Positions 36,917-48,835 of a DNA stretch of 64,000 bases are shown piece by piece; position 1 is the first letter of the stretch; the number at the start of each line of letters is the position of its first letter. The notes under the pieces were generated by a model. It saw nothing but the letters and a program-made list of their open reading frames with translations. It did not search any database and was not told the origin of the DNA. A program made the position numbers and the translations under genes. Location: NCBI GenBank assembly GCA_015501605.1, contig JADNRZ010000015.1:868001-932000 (forward strand). The letters are read 5' to 3'. The stretch comes from Panaeolus papilionaceus (Eukaryota; Basidiomycota; Agaricomycetes; Agaricales).

Positions 36917-38317
36917 ATGTTGCTGGTAGAAGAGGTGGGGCTGACGGACGCGGCTTTCAAGAGCAGAAACTATACGTCGCGTACGTGTACCCGCAAGCCT
37001 CAGTGTTTCTGACTGACATAGATCACCCTTGAATAGTGGCCGCCCTCATTGTCACTGTCATCGATTATCTCTTAGCAGTGAAGTTTGAATACACAAGCAT
37101 TTGGGTGTAAGTGCTGACCGCACCTCGACGCATAAGTTAAAGTATTGAAGCATTCAAGGTCCTCAGTCCTCCCTATAGGATTATCAAGCTCTTATATGTG
37201 TGCTCGAGGTACCTTAGTTTAATAACTCAGATGTGCGTTGAACCATACAATTGTATCGTATTCCGTGGGGCTCGTTTTTATGCACCTCGACAGTGTACAT
37301 TACACTCTCATTCATACCCATCTCGCCAATGCTCCTGTTTCTGCATCGATGTGCCAAGTTTGGATATTCGGCTTGCTAGGGAGCACCATCAGTCTTCTAA
37401 TGATACTTGATGCGGTTCTTCTTCTTCGAAGTAAGCACTCTTTTTCAGCGTCTCCTATGAGCCGTTTTCTAAGTTCATCCACACCAGTCTACGCTTTATA
37501 TCAAAAGCACAAAGGGACACTGTGGCTTCTCATTCCGATTGCAGCACAACCGCCGGCTTTGATAATAACCTGCTGTCGCTCTCTCTTGGGAGAAGGCAGA
37601 CTGAATGGTGTTTGTGAATACGAAGGCTCCGTAGTCTATGCGCTATCCACAAGGTTCGGCGGTCAACTGGCGTTCTGTCATATCTGTTCGCATATCTGAC
37701 CTTCGGAACACTCCAATTAGTATCACCATCTTGTTTGCCCATGCGTTGCTATGGGTAGCTACATTTATGAGACGCAATATTGCACAAGGGCACGCTGTTG
37801 TCGTGAAGCTTGCCGTTAGTGAAAGCGCATTAGCGCTCGCGTTGATATTCGGTGCGTGTGTTGATGGCAACTCACTTTTGCGCTTCTGGCTCTATATATC
37901 TGATATTCGATATAATTTAGCTGCGTTATGCGCCATAGTCCCATACACTGCCCTTAAGCATCGCGTGTGCCCCTTTTTTGTTATACCGTGCGTGTTTCTA
38001 GGATTCAAAAACCGTAATAGTGTCCAAGCTAATTGAATATTAATCCCAACTCAGATGGTTGGTAACGGTGATTCCGATGCTGGTGTGGTTTTTCTCTCTA
38101 TACGATTGGACGAAGGTTAAACGAGACTCTCCAGTGTTGTAGGCTCATCATGAGCATGCGTCGCCTCAAAGTGGAGACAATTCGACAAAATAACGAAGCT
38201 GATCGCTATGTCCTCTCTACAGTTGTTTTAGAACCTTCCAGTAATACCATCTCCGACTTACAATGTGCACCACCACCAGACAAAGTGTCCAAGTGTTCCA
38301 GCGATGACAGTTTCTAG
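36917..38317 (+). CDS. DUF6533-type multi-pass membrane protein, copy 2
   Basis: A paralogue of the gene at 33343 with the same exon structure. The ATG at 36917 begins MLLVEEVGLTDAAFKSRNY. The next exon gives LAALIVTVIDYLLAVKFEY and SIWV. Then come RIIKLLYVCSRYLSLITQM, THLANAPVSASMCQVW, LLMILDAVLLLR, YALYQKHKGTLWLLIPIA, RRNIAQGHAVVVKLAV, IVPYTALKHRVCPFF, and the tail RLIMSMRRLKVETIRQNNEA ending at the stop at 38317. Here the intron that has a GC donor in copy 1 has a normal GT (AG|GTTCG at about 37654). The pair arose by tandem duplication. About 310 residues; function unknown. Confidence 0.75.
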
Positions 38318-38635
38318 GGTGCCTTGCGTGCCCTTATTTTATTAATTTTATTTATGCCGCACAAACACACCATATTCTATCATATTTCACTCGTTTTACC
38401 TGTCATTCATTCAAGTCAAAGTTTTAGTTCATTAATAAATAACTAGGTATTATTGCCCATAGACACATCGCAATACAAAGACCCTTTCCTGTCCGAGTCT
38501 TCCATTCAAGTAAGGGAGTGTCCATGGACTAGGATAGATTGTGAATAGTCATGAACCAGAAATCAATAGTGGTGAAACGTCCAATATGTAATCAAACAGT
38601 ACAATCTACTACTTTTTGCCATGATCCACGTCGGC
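38318..38635. other. Convergent intergenic region
   Basis: An AT-rich gap between the 3' ends of the membrane-protein gene and the mannosyltransferase gene. Nothing else was recognised. Confidence 0.5.
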
Positions 38636-41600
38636 TCACGCAGCATCAGGGTAAAGTTCTTCAGCAGCTTTCTGCGCCTCCGCCTCCACCTCACCAAGCG
38701 GTCCAGCAGGCGCTTTCGCAGGTGCCTCAGCGGCATCCTTCTTGTCACTGTCAGCAGGCACCGCGACCTTCTCCTTGATCTCCTGCTTCACCTCCTTCAC
38801 TTCCTCGGCGACGATGGCAGCGGCAGAAGTAACGCCGTCGGGAATGACAGAGCTGATCTTCTTCTCCACTGGCTTCTCCTCGACGGGCTTTTGAGCAGCT
38901 GCCATGGCGTCACTCTTAATATCCTTGACCGGCTCTCCAAAGACATCGTGGCCAGGCTCGGCCTTGCCAAGAATGGGCATGGTCTCAGAGTTAACTGCAG
39001 CTTCGCCCTTCTGTGCGTTATTGTCCTGGACAACGATGGGTGCACGACCATCACCCCCAACAACAGACACAGCGGGGGTATGAACCTTGGCAGGCGTGGC
39101 TCCGTTCACGTTGTAGTGAGAATACTGTAAAAAGATCATTAGAAAGGGAGTTAACCGACAACGAAAATCCGACTCACGTCCTCATAGAAATCAGTGCTAA
39201 GAGATCATAATAAAAGAACACACAGAAAATGAGTCACACGAAAAAGGTTAAATAATCGGAAGGATACTTACCATGAGAAATCCCAGGTCTTGAGCCATTT
39301 GGCCTTTTCACACTTGGTCCTTGTCCACGGGCTACCGTATGCCAGAGGGCTGAGGTGCTGGAAGTTCCAGATAGCGAGAATCATAAGGACAGCAGCGATT
39401 TGGAGCCTGACACGTGGACGAAGGGTAGAAGTAATCAGGTCGAAAACTGTGCAAGAAAGAAGGATAGCAAAGTAGAGTGCCGGGAAATAATGGTGCAGGA
39501 AAAGCTGACGACCCATCAGGAAAAAGGGGAAATAGTGAAGACCCCAGCCAATGAACAAGAATCCGCAGAGAGTATCATACTTGACGACTTTGGCTAGGGG
39601 GGGAATTAGTGAGAGTGCTAAATTTATGCAACGCAGAGACATACTGTTGTCAAAATCACGGAAGCCACGTTTAGCCCTCAGAATGAGGAAACCACGGACA
39701 GCCACATAAAGACCGACAGCAAGGGTACTGAGGTACCAAACCATCGGGTTTCCAACCAGGTAGATTTGCCTGTGGTCCTTCACCCAGAAGTTCTAAAATC
39801 GAGGATGAGACACAATAAAAAGTGATGGGTCATGCAAAGACTTACAATACCACGGCGAAGGCGTGGCCATGAATCGGGTCGCGAGTCGTAGGTGTGGCGG
39901 TCAGTCAGGCCAGCGTTGGTTGTCCACATGACCTTCTGCAGCTCCCAGAATTTGGCGAAGAAGCCAGGGAGCTTGTAGTTAACCTTTTCAGCAGTTCTTG
40001 CAACTGTTGTTGTTGGATATCTTTAGCATTTTCGACAGTCAAGAAAAATAAAAGAAACGCACGGAGAGGATGGGTAGCGGTCTCAATGTACCATAAAGAG
40101 TTGTCAAAGACAGCGTTCTTGTTGCACGTCACTTCCTGTTGCTCATAAGCCCAATCCGGCAACTTAACCTTGTGTGAGAAGAGGTAGCATCCCGTCAAAG
40201 CATGCCTGAGCCTGAACTTGCTCCTGAGCGTCCTGAGCCTCTTGGTTGACTCTGAATCGCGTTTATCACCCTTGACAATCTCAACGAACCAGTCGTCATT
40301 TGCGTCGCCGGCGAAGCCGGGCATACCATAGGCGGAGACCTCATTTTGGAAGTCGACCTCGGACACGGGTGGGCGGTGGTCATGAGAGTGGAGGTGTTTC
40401 TCGGTGACAGTGTGGCGGAGCTTGATGCGCATGAGAGGCTTGATGTATTCAAGAGGGCTGTTCAGGTGATCAAAGGTTGAACCGTCAATGCTGGCATTGA
40501 AAAGTTGCCAGTCGTTGTTGCTGTCCCTGTGAGGGTAGAGAGTAATTTGTTGCTCTAGAGGAAATGTTCGTGAAACGACGTCATAAAGAATACAGTCAAA
40601 ACATACGCTTGCTTCCTGTTGGATAGTTGTGGGCATGCGAGTGCAGATATCCACCCTGTGTGTTAACATGGCGAATTGTAACAGTTGAACCAATCGCAAC
40701 GTCTAACGGAAAATTCGCGGTCAAATTACACAGAATGAGCAAAAAAATAGTCAACTGACGTACCAGCAAACGTATCAGCCATACTCCTTCCGCCAAGTGT
40801 GTGCTGGAACTCTGAGCTCATGAAACCGTCTCCATCTCCCGAATTCTCGAGGATGAGGAAGTGAATTTGGAACATGATCATATAGAACACCATTGGAACG
40901 AAAATCAGGCACAGTGCTCTGGCGAAAAAGTGTCTGATCCAAAGACGAGGTGTAATTCTCAAGTCACCGAGCATTGTCCAAAGCTGAACGAGTGTGCTGG
41001 CGCCAATAGTCGCAATAGTGAAAAGACCAACCCACTTGCAGCTGACGACAGCTCCAAGCGAGAGACCAGAGAGGGTAAGCCATGTCCACCAGCTTGAGGT
41101 GAATGGGCGATGTTTGTCTTCGTTGCAGAATCCACACCAGAGGAATACGGTAAGCGCAGTAAAGAAGACGAGGGGTGAATCGAGAAGGATGTGTCGCGAC
41201 TGGGTAACCAATCCGTTTTCAAAAGTGATGAAGATAGAAGCCAAAAGAGCGGTGGTAGCCCTGCAATCCAGGGCGCGAAGTGTAAGATATGAAAGGGGGA
41301 CTGTGGCAACACCCAATAGTGCTGGTACCATGCGCATAGCGACATATGGTACGTGTTCGTAGATTCTGAGCAGAGCACGTCGTTAGACAATTGAACCAGA
41401 GAATAACAAGGCTGCTACGCACTTTCCGATATCCTTAAAGTCAAACTGACCATCGTATCCAAACACGAAGGCCGCCAGCGTGATCAACAATTTCGCCAAC
41501 GGTGGGTGCACATCCACGAAATACTGCGTCTTGATATACTTTGACGCAAATTTGCCAAAGTGCACCTCGTCAAATCTATAAAGACGCAAAAATGAACGAC

Positions 41601-41950
41601 ATTAGCCTAACTCCTTGAGGTTTAAACCGGTAAATGTAAAATACGCACACAACGCTGTTTGGCTTCGACAATCGGAAAAGCCTGACACCAGCAGCAATTA
41701 AAACGATAAGAAACAGCAGCTTCCACTCTCCCAGACTGATATTCAAGCCTCCAGGTGGATAGCTCTTGCCAGAATGACCTGGAGCGAAACCTTTTGAGGC
41801 CGCAGCTCTTCGCTCGTCAGCATCCAGATGCTCGTCCCGAGGATGAGGAAATCGCGGTGATGGTCTAAAGGTGGCCTGTTGTGGATGTAGCGACGCTGAC
41901 GACGACGGTGGTGGCGACGCTGGTCGCCTGGCTCGGAAGTTTCCCGACAT
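38636..41950 (-). CDS. Protein O-mannosyltransferase (PMT1-like)
   Basis: An ER membrane enzyme that moves mannose from dolichyl-phosphate mannose to Ser/Thr of secretory proteins. The likely start is the ATG at 41950 (MSGNFRARRPASPPPSSSAS). After a disordered N-terminus, the first lumenal loop carries the acidic FDEVHFGKFASKYIKTQYF and VDVHPPLAKLL. Then come KDIGK, YVAMRMVPALLGVATVPLSY and many membrane helices. A MIR region follows (GSTVTIRHVNTQGGYLHSH, MRIKLRHTVTEKHLHSH, RHALTGCYLFSH). The C-terminal helices include HYFPFFLMGRQLFLHHYFPA. The protein ends in an unusually long Ala/Glu/Lys-rich tail of about 150 residues (VAVPADSDKKDAAEAPAKAP) to the stop at 38636. Subfamily 1 is suggested by the loop-1 sequence; this is from memory and not certain. 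Confidence 0.92.
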
Positions 41951-42303
41951 TGTGGAAGTCGGAGACAAGAATTTGTTGGGAGTATTCGTTCAATCACGGC
42001 GACGGCGTTGCTTGTCCATTGACGTGTCGTTCCCAAAACGGAAGACCCCTGATTGTAACAACACAGCCTGCTTCAACATACCGTCGGTTAATCATAAAAC
42101 TCTCAAGGCGTTTAAATTTAAATTTGAGAAAGATCTACTGAGGTTATACAGTCCACTAAAAGTGAAGGATTTTGAATGACCCTTGATTTTATCCTTCTTG
42201 TTATAGAAAGAAAAAAGGCACTGAATCTGTGAATTGCCCAGATTGAAGATCACATTAAGCACAATCATCCCCCCTTTTGAAAATCAGAATGATGATTAAA
42301 ATC

Positions 42304-42372
42304 CTGTATATTATGCATCAGAAAGCAGTATGAAGACATGCTAGTGATAATTTTATTTTAAACAGCTTTACA
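42304..42372. repeat. Second copy of the CCT2 3' flank
   Basis: About 69 bases (from TGTATATTATGCAT to AAACAGCTT) closely match 44699-44766, in the same orientation. The match covers the downstream flank and the last codons of the truncated CCT2 copy, then fades. Confidence 0.75.
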
Positions 42373-42523
42373 TCTCTACATCTCTGGGGAGAAGCGTGCA
42401 TCAGCAAAACGATTTTTACCAGGTAATGCAAATTGGCCCTAATAGGGACAATCGATGTTCAGTCGAACATACAAGACCAATTAAAGACCATGTAAATGAT
42501 ATCGTCACATTCTGTGCCAAACT

Positions 42524-43293
42524 TAAGATTGTGAATTTTCGCAAGGTTAGGAAAGCCTTATAAGGTTTTCATAATTATTGGAAACACCTCGCAAGACCTC
42601 CACAAGCCTCCAGTCCCCCTCAAATAGTGCCCAAAAGGTTAGTGGGCATGGTGTGACCGGTTGACCCATGACACGGAGCTCATTGGAGCAGCTCAACAGC
42701 TCCACACTCAAATGGAGCCGGTGTTGTTATGTGGGGCAGTCTACGGGCACATAAAAGAGTGTCCAACCAGTGTGATACCGAATACTTCCCCACCTTAACT
42801 TCGACTGCTACCATCATTGCATCCAAGGTATGTTGAACAGGTCCTTGTCATAGCATGTCCTGTTCCTGTATTGATATCTCAAATCTCGATTCACTACTCA
42901 TGGTGTCTTTTGGTTTCTCTGTGCTAAATCTGGTACTGGCAACTGCTGCATTTGTTTCGGAAATTACTGAGTCTTGCATTGGACAACTATTTCTGGCTTC
43001 GTTCTGTCTCTGACTTGAGCATTAACCTTATTAAATTTATGTACATATCTAGTGTATCTAATACTATGTACAGCCTTTTGTACAGATATTTGTGACGAAT
43101 TAATATGATGTATTGTCTACACCCCTAATTTCATCCACTTTGATAATCACTATTAGTCGCAATATTGAATAAGCTGCCCATATTGCTGATCACCTACCCA
43201 CCATCATGAAATGCCTTAACCACTCTTGGTAAGGCTCGCAAAATTGATGAAGTGTTGGCAAGGTTCCTAAGGTTGCTGAATTTCCCAATCTTA
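42524..43293. mobile_element. Possible small inverted-repeat element
   Basis: The arms 42524-42557 and 43260-43293 are imperfect inverted repeats. Shared blocks on the same strand reading are CCTAA, TTGC, AATT and AATCTTA, with roughly 24 of 34 positions matching by eye. The interior of about 700 bases is AT-rich and has no coding frame, as in a non-autonomous element. No target-site duplication could be established. Confidence 0.35.
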
Positions 43294-43861
43294 TCAAACC
43301 TTTTGGAGCTCGGAATGGCCCCACTTTACATTATGGTACATCTTTGTCCTCACAGTATATTTTACTCATTTTATTGGCATACGAGAAAGTTCCCGATTTG
43401 CTGATGTGGAGGATATCTTTGAGATGCGTGACTCCGTCAACACGCGATCCTAAATCCAGGTGAAATCAAAATATGGCGAGTGTTGTTCTCTACTGGATTG
43501 GTGAGAGGGTGGAGTAGGAAGGAAAGGTTGTGGGGGAAAGCCGCCAGGCTTGTCGTGCTGGACAGGCTTAGGATAGTCGAGAGAGGAGCCACGAGGGAGG
43601 GAGGATTCAAACACCAAACACCGATGCCTCACTAGGTCAGACGCTTTTCACCTCTGCCCTGCGACCGCGACTGTAGCCTGCACAGACTTTAGTTATCGTC
43701 GCTACTCAGTTTGCCGTTTTTCTAGCTGCCTGTTCAGCTGATTCGAGTGTTCTGATTTTTGGTCTATGTCGAAAGTAGGGTTGCGTATAAAATTTAGGCC
43801 ATGTATATAATGTAAATAAGTATTTTTTAAGTGCGTCAACCACAAAAATCGCTCGCTGGCG

Positions 43862-44197
43862 CTATACCCAAGCCTCCAGCGCAAAATCCGACCCCTCTTC
43901 GTCGTCTTGAAGTACTGAAGTCTCGTTTGAGGTAGCAGAGGTAGCAGGCTTACGTTTTGGAGGCAAAGGTGTGTCTGCAAGCAACTTCACAAGCTGATCA
44001 GCCGCGAAATTGATATCTTCTTTGCTGCCAGGAAGATTCTCGCTCGCCTCGGACGGTACCCTACGCAGCACATCCACACTCCCAGCATCTGCAATTGCAT
44101 GCAATAACACATCTTCATCATCAGACTCATCATAGTCGTACCCCCCCCCCATTCCTGCCAGCAGATGACTTGTCCTGGGAATCATCTTGATCATCAA
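43862..44197 (-). CDS. Acidic open frame, probable gene fragment
   Basis: An open frame of 111 codons on the minus strand. It starts near MIPRTSHLLAGMGGGYDYDE and has an acidic patch (DESDDEDVLLHAIADAG). It then reads NFAADQLVKLLADTPLPPKR and ends EEGSDFALEAWV. The composition looks like protein, but no family is recognised and no upstream exons could be joined. A run of ten C at about 44142-44151 lies inside it and is a likely place for a frame error. It is probably the C-terminal piece of a decayed gene. Confidence 0.3.
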   Translation of the reverse strand: MMIKMIPRTSHLLAGMGGGYDYDESDDEDVLLHAIADAGSVDVLRRVPSEASENLPGSKEDINFAADQLVKLLADTPLPPKRKPATSATSNETSVLQDDEEGSDFALEAWV

Positions 44198-44751
44198 TAG
44201 GACGAATAAGTAAGGCGCTAGACGTCGTAGAGTTTGATGAGCACAGCATCAGTATCCCCCTGTTTTTCGATTTTTCTATATTTTTCCGGTTATTTCTATT
44301 CGCATCAGCGCATTGCGCCGAGTGCTTTTGGTTTCCGGATATTCGAGTATTTTCTTTTCATTTCCATGATTTTACATATTTCATGTACCTAGTTTACAAC
44401 AAATACAACTCTCTTTCCACCCTCGTGTTTCGAGTTTCGTCTTCGTATTTCGTCTTCATCTTCGCCCAGTGTCCGCTTCGTCCTCCATCTTCGTCTCATT
44501 TCACCTCACCTTCCCATCTTCTCATTTCTCTCACATATCGACCCCACGAACTCGTACTGCACATCTCACCTTCCTTTTCCAGCCAGCCATCTCATCTCTT
44601 CGTTGCACCTTCACCACCACTCACCTTTTCACTCACATATCCCCACGCGCACATCATCGGACTAGTTTTTCTTCCCGAAAATTCGTAGTGGAAGATCGTG
44701 TATATTATGCATGAGGGAGCAGTAAGAACACATGCTAGTGATAATTGTATT

Positions 44752-46017
44752 TTAAACAGCTTCGCGTCTCCGGGGGGCAGCACGGAGGATATTATCGACA
44801 CTTAAGCATATGTCAGATACCAAACCTCAACAGAAAAAGGTTTACAACATACCGAATGATCATCTCTGCGGCTTCTGTGGCGCTGAGGACAACCTGTCTC
44901 TTGAGCTTGTAGCTCTCAGTGACACCAAGTTTCTCATGGAGCCGATACGGCCTTCTTCCATGTCTACAAATTGAATGTCGCGAGTCAGCAAAACATAAGA
45001 CGCCATAACCTTGATACGCACCAAGACCCGCATCGGTTTGTCCCTCGTAGTGAGCAGCACGCAGTCTTGTCACCAAATCAGAGGAATCATAGCCAGCGTT
45101 ATCGGCTAGGATAGTGGGATCTGTTGTAGAGCCTTGCTGAAGGACTCGACGGCGATTGCCCTTTTCCCTTTGGTGCCGTGTGCCTCCTCCTCGACGGCAC
45201 AGCTCATGAGCATCTCAGAGCACCCACCACCGAGGACTGTTCGCGTCTCCTTGACAGTTTGCGACAGAACTGATAGAGCGTCGTGTAGCGATCGCTCAGC
45301 CTCGTCAACCATCTGGCTTGTTGAGCCGCGGAGGACGACAGTGCATGCTTCACCGGCGGCGACACCGGAGAATTTGATGAGCTAGGCATTTAGAGTTAAA
45401 AAGTGAAATTCAACTGGAAGGAAAGATTGCTTACCTTGTCCTCGCCAATTATGATCTCTTCAATAACCTCGCAGTGACCAAGCTTCACGCGACCAGGACG
45501 ATCAAAGGTGCTGGCAATCTCGCCACCGGTGACGAGAGACAACCGTTCAACACCCTCAAAGTCTGCATGCTCAATGGCCATGATACCCTTCTCGGCCAAC
45601 AGTGACTTGGGGTAGTGGTAGATCAGCTGCCTGTTGACGAAGCAGTTGATACCATAGGCAGCAATGGCGTCGACTTTTGCTTTCATTTTTTCCTGAATAT
45701 AGTTTAGATTGATGTAAAATCATAGATATAATTTGAGAAGACTCACGCGTTCTGCGCGTTCCAGCTCAGCAAGCTTTCCTGTGCCGTCCACCTTGACTCG
45801 TGCACCAAAGATTTTGATCTTGTCGGTGTCCATCGCTGTGCTCTGGATAAATACCCATAAAGAGGTAGAGACAACGACTACTCACATGTATTGGCAATCA
45901 AGATCTTCACGTTTTCAAGGCGTTTAGAGGAGTTGACGGCAATGGTTTTGTCGAGGATGAAGCCCTCATCCAAGTATGAATCAGTCAGTTTCCAGCAACT
46001 TTCTTGATGATCTGGAT
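44752..46017 (-). pseudogene. 5'-truncated CCT2 (TCP-1 beta) copy with three frameshifts
   Basis: The minus strand carries the C-terminal half or so of the cytosolic chaperonin subunit CCT-beta with its introns. Pieces include [137 protein letters not shown] and the end AAPRRREAV with a stop at 44752. Three single missing bases break the frame: near 45993 (after KKVAG), near 45117 (after LQQIP) and near 44935 (after IGSM). Similarity stops at about 46017, and the N-terminal 240 or so residues are absent. The introns show it is a DNA-level duplicate. A working CCT2 must exist elsewhere, as the gene is essential in fungi. Confidence 0.85.
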
Positions 46018-47314
46018 GTGTTACAAACTACAAGCAGTTCGTTCCATGGATTTCCACTAACTTCCGAAACTCCGGCATCTATGATCCCTCCCAGAAGTTA
46101 ACATCGTTGGTTGAAAATGTCTTACTCGAATATTCCCCAATGAGCCGTGGCTAGAAAGCTCTAAACGAGCCAAGATCAACCAGGAATCGAATGCCAAACA
46201 ACCCTTGCTGTAATCCACTTGAGCCTCTCGCATCAAGACACGGGACACCACGACGTCTGTAGACACAATTCGGCAATACCCACCTTTCAGCCACCGACGA
46301 TTTGTTGCGTCTGTTTTCCTGCTTTGATGTTACGGGTTTGCCAGCGTGATTATGTACTTCACGCCGATGAACGTGGTTTATTCAACGATAAATATGGAGG
46401 ATAATAACTACCAAAATATAGAGCCGGAGCCCAAGATTATTGCTTTTCTGAGAAGTGATGAACTAGTTTGACTCTCGATTGAGTGTGAGGATAGTCGCGT
46501 TCAACATGCGGCCTGTTAGTCCGAGTCTGAGTGCATGGGTAGGTTGGTGGAGGGGGCGTACAAATTCAATGCTGTCTGCACTCGTTTTGTCTCCATGAGC
46601 TACGCATCGCAGGTTGCTTGGATTTGAGCGAGTGATAAGTGAGCAGTAGTGCGTAAGAGATCGCAATCGTTGGCAAAGGGAACGGAAGGACAGACACAGG
46701 ACCCCAAGAAGTGCTCTCAATTTGGACCCAACCAACATGAGGACACCGGAACTCCGAACTCCCCACCTTGCCTCCCGCCATCATCATCATCGATGGCAAG
46801 TCGTCTTTCCTTCTCCTCTGTTCCTAAGTAACCTATAGTATCTCACCTAAGAGCTTCAATTTTATGTTCACTGCTAAACCTAGAAATTCGACGTTGAACT
46901 CCCTTCTCATCCCTCCTTATCTGGTCTTTCCTTGCGCCTCCTCTTTATTCTTTACGACACCTAAAGAGCTACGCCCCTTCTCCTCGTTATGTATTACTCG
47001 ATAACGACATTGCATATCGACGATCATGGTGCTGTGCATCATTAACATGGTATCCGTACTTGCTCAATTTTCACATTGCTTGACATTTCACACTTTGTCA
47101 ACGGATGCTTGCGCATGCCACGATCTGAGTCTCACCCTATTACTCTGTGATAGCTTGGATCAAGAGGGTACCAGCTTGAGACCAAGGGCAACCTCTAGTC
47201 ACGGTGTCTCACTACGAGAATCACGAAAAATTCAACACGACGGCATCCCAAATAAAATTATGTAGAGATTTAATTCCAAAATCTAAAGGTATCAGTCTAA
47301 TGTCCCAACGACGA
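46018..47314. other. Intergenic region
   Basis: No gene supported. The missing CCT2 N-terminal exons were looked for here and not found. Short frames have no motifs. Confidence 0.45.
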
Positions 47315-48499
47315 TCAAGCAGTTGTGACATCATCTCCTTCCTCGCCCGCGAAGTATTCAGGAAGGATATAAGCCAGCTTCTTTCTATCCTTAGGGTTCT
47401 GTTTCTGGGAGCGAGGCATGATACTGAACTTCATAGTTCCAACCTCCTCCAAAAGGAGGGATGAGGCCTCTGCGCCGTTCTGTCCAGAAACAATTTTCTG
47501 AAGCTCCTCGAGGATGGTGGCTGCAACGAGACGAGAGGTGTCGGCATTCGCCTTGAGCGTCTTGAAGACTTCGGCAGCAGTAACGGCTTCCGATTGAGGA
47601 CGCCATGAGTCGTAATCGGTGGCGGTAGCGATGAGGGCATAGCTGAATGATCGAGTCATATTAGCCTGGAATCAGTGAATGATTCTGAACACTTACCTCA
47701 ACTCAGCCTCTCGTGCGAGCTTCGCCTCGGGAAGAACGCTCATGTTAATCAAATCGCCACCCCATTGTCTGTACATGACGCTCTCCGCTCTGGTAGAGAA
47801 CTGAGGACCCTCCATGCACACTATGCACTTGTCAGCGAATAATTGGACGCCTCGACCCTCTTTCTCCAACACATCCCTCACGCGTCCTTCGAGCCACTTG
47901 ACAAGCTTGTTGCTGAACGGATCGCCAAACATGGCATGGGCGACAATGGTTGTACCTTCGAAGAATGAAGCAGGGCGGACACCCTTGGTTCGGTCGATGA
48001 TTTGTGTGGGGAGTGCGAACGACCCAGGAGCGATTTCTTCGCGCAGCGATCCGACGGCGGAAAAAGCGACGACAACCCGAACGCCCAAGGATTTAAGTGC
48101 GGCGATGTTAGCACGGGCGGGCACGCTGGAAGGATGGATGGTATGTCCGGTTCCATGGCGTGCAACGAAGGCGATCTGTGCACCGGATGGAAGAGTGGAA
48201 ATGGATATCGGTGACGAAGGAAATCCCCATGGCTAGATTTGGTTATTAGATCGTGCCTTCCCAAGTTTTCGATCGACAGGGAAAAGTTACTGTTTCTGGG
48301 TTGACATGCTTCCTACAGATTGGTATCAGGGTCAGTCCTTTGTGCCTCTGCCAAAGTATATTGTGAGCTCACACAAAAGTCAAGTTATCGAGGTGGTAAA
48401 GACCACTACCACCGATAACACCAATGAGCACTGTAATCGTGTTAATGAAGATGTATGTATCGGACGGCTTTTGGAAAACACACCTTTATCGTCGGACAT
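47315..48499 (-). CDS. MEU1: S-methyl-5'-thioadenosine phosphorylase
   Basis: The enzyme of the methionine salvage pathway that splits methylthioadenosine, a by-product of polyamine synthesis, into adenine and methylthioribose-1-phosphate. Exon 1 (ATG at 48499) encodes MSDDK. The next exon gives [20 protein letters not shown] with the phosphate-binding GGSGLY. Then come [73 protein letters not shown] and ATATDYDSW (base and ribose contacts of the family). It ends [17 protein letters not shown] and stop at 47315. The length of about 350 residues fits fungal homologues. An upstream in-frame ATG at 48589 would add 30 residues, but MSDDK is the better start by family comparison. No defects seen. 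Confidence 0.93.
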
Positions 48500-48835
48500 T
48501 GCTGAATATAAGCGTCCGGTGGTTCTCTGGGTTTTGAAGATGGAGGAAGTAGGTTGAGAAGCGATGAAAGAGGTGAAAACGAAAGTCATCAGTAGTAATG
48601 GCTAAATCGGGACATTCGGCATTTAGCGAAAATGAACTACTGCCTTCGAATTTACATCGCATCGAGGATTGCCAGACCGAAGAGAGATCCCCGTTAAAAA
48701 AAATTGGTATTCATCTCAGAGTTTACTGTACACTGCCAGGATATTTAAATAAAAATGAAATTAGGAGAATTCAAACAGGTTGAAGTACATATAAACCTCC
48801 GCCACGAGTGAGCATGGTGGAATCGGTTGCTCGAG
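48500..48835. other. Intergenic region upstream of MTAP
   Basis: The promoter side of the phosphorylase gene and 5' flank of the tRNA. Nothing else was recognised. Confidence 0.5.

Larger units (their letters stand above)
41951..44751. other. Gene-poor, AT-rich stretch with relics
   Basis: No intact gene. It contains a copy of the CCT2 3' flank, an imperfect inverted repeat pair and one acidic open frame, all listed separately. The rest is AT-rich with no recognised features. Confidence 0.5.

Noticed and set aside
44383..44714. Overlapping plus-strand open frames of 80-100 codons rich in Ser, Pro and His.
   Set aside because: They arise from a pyrimidine-rich CT tract and look like low-complexity shadows.
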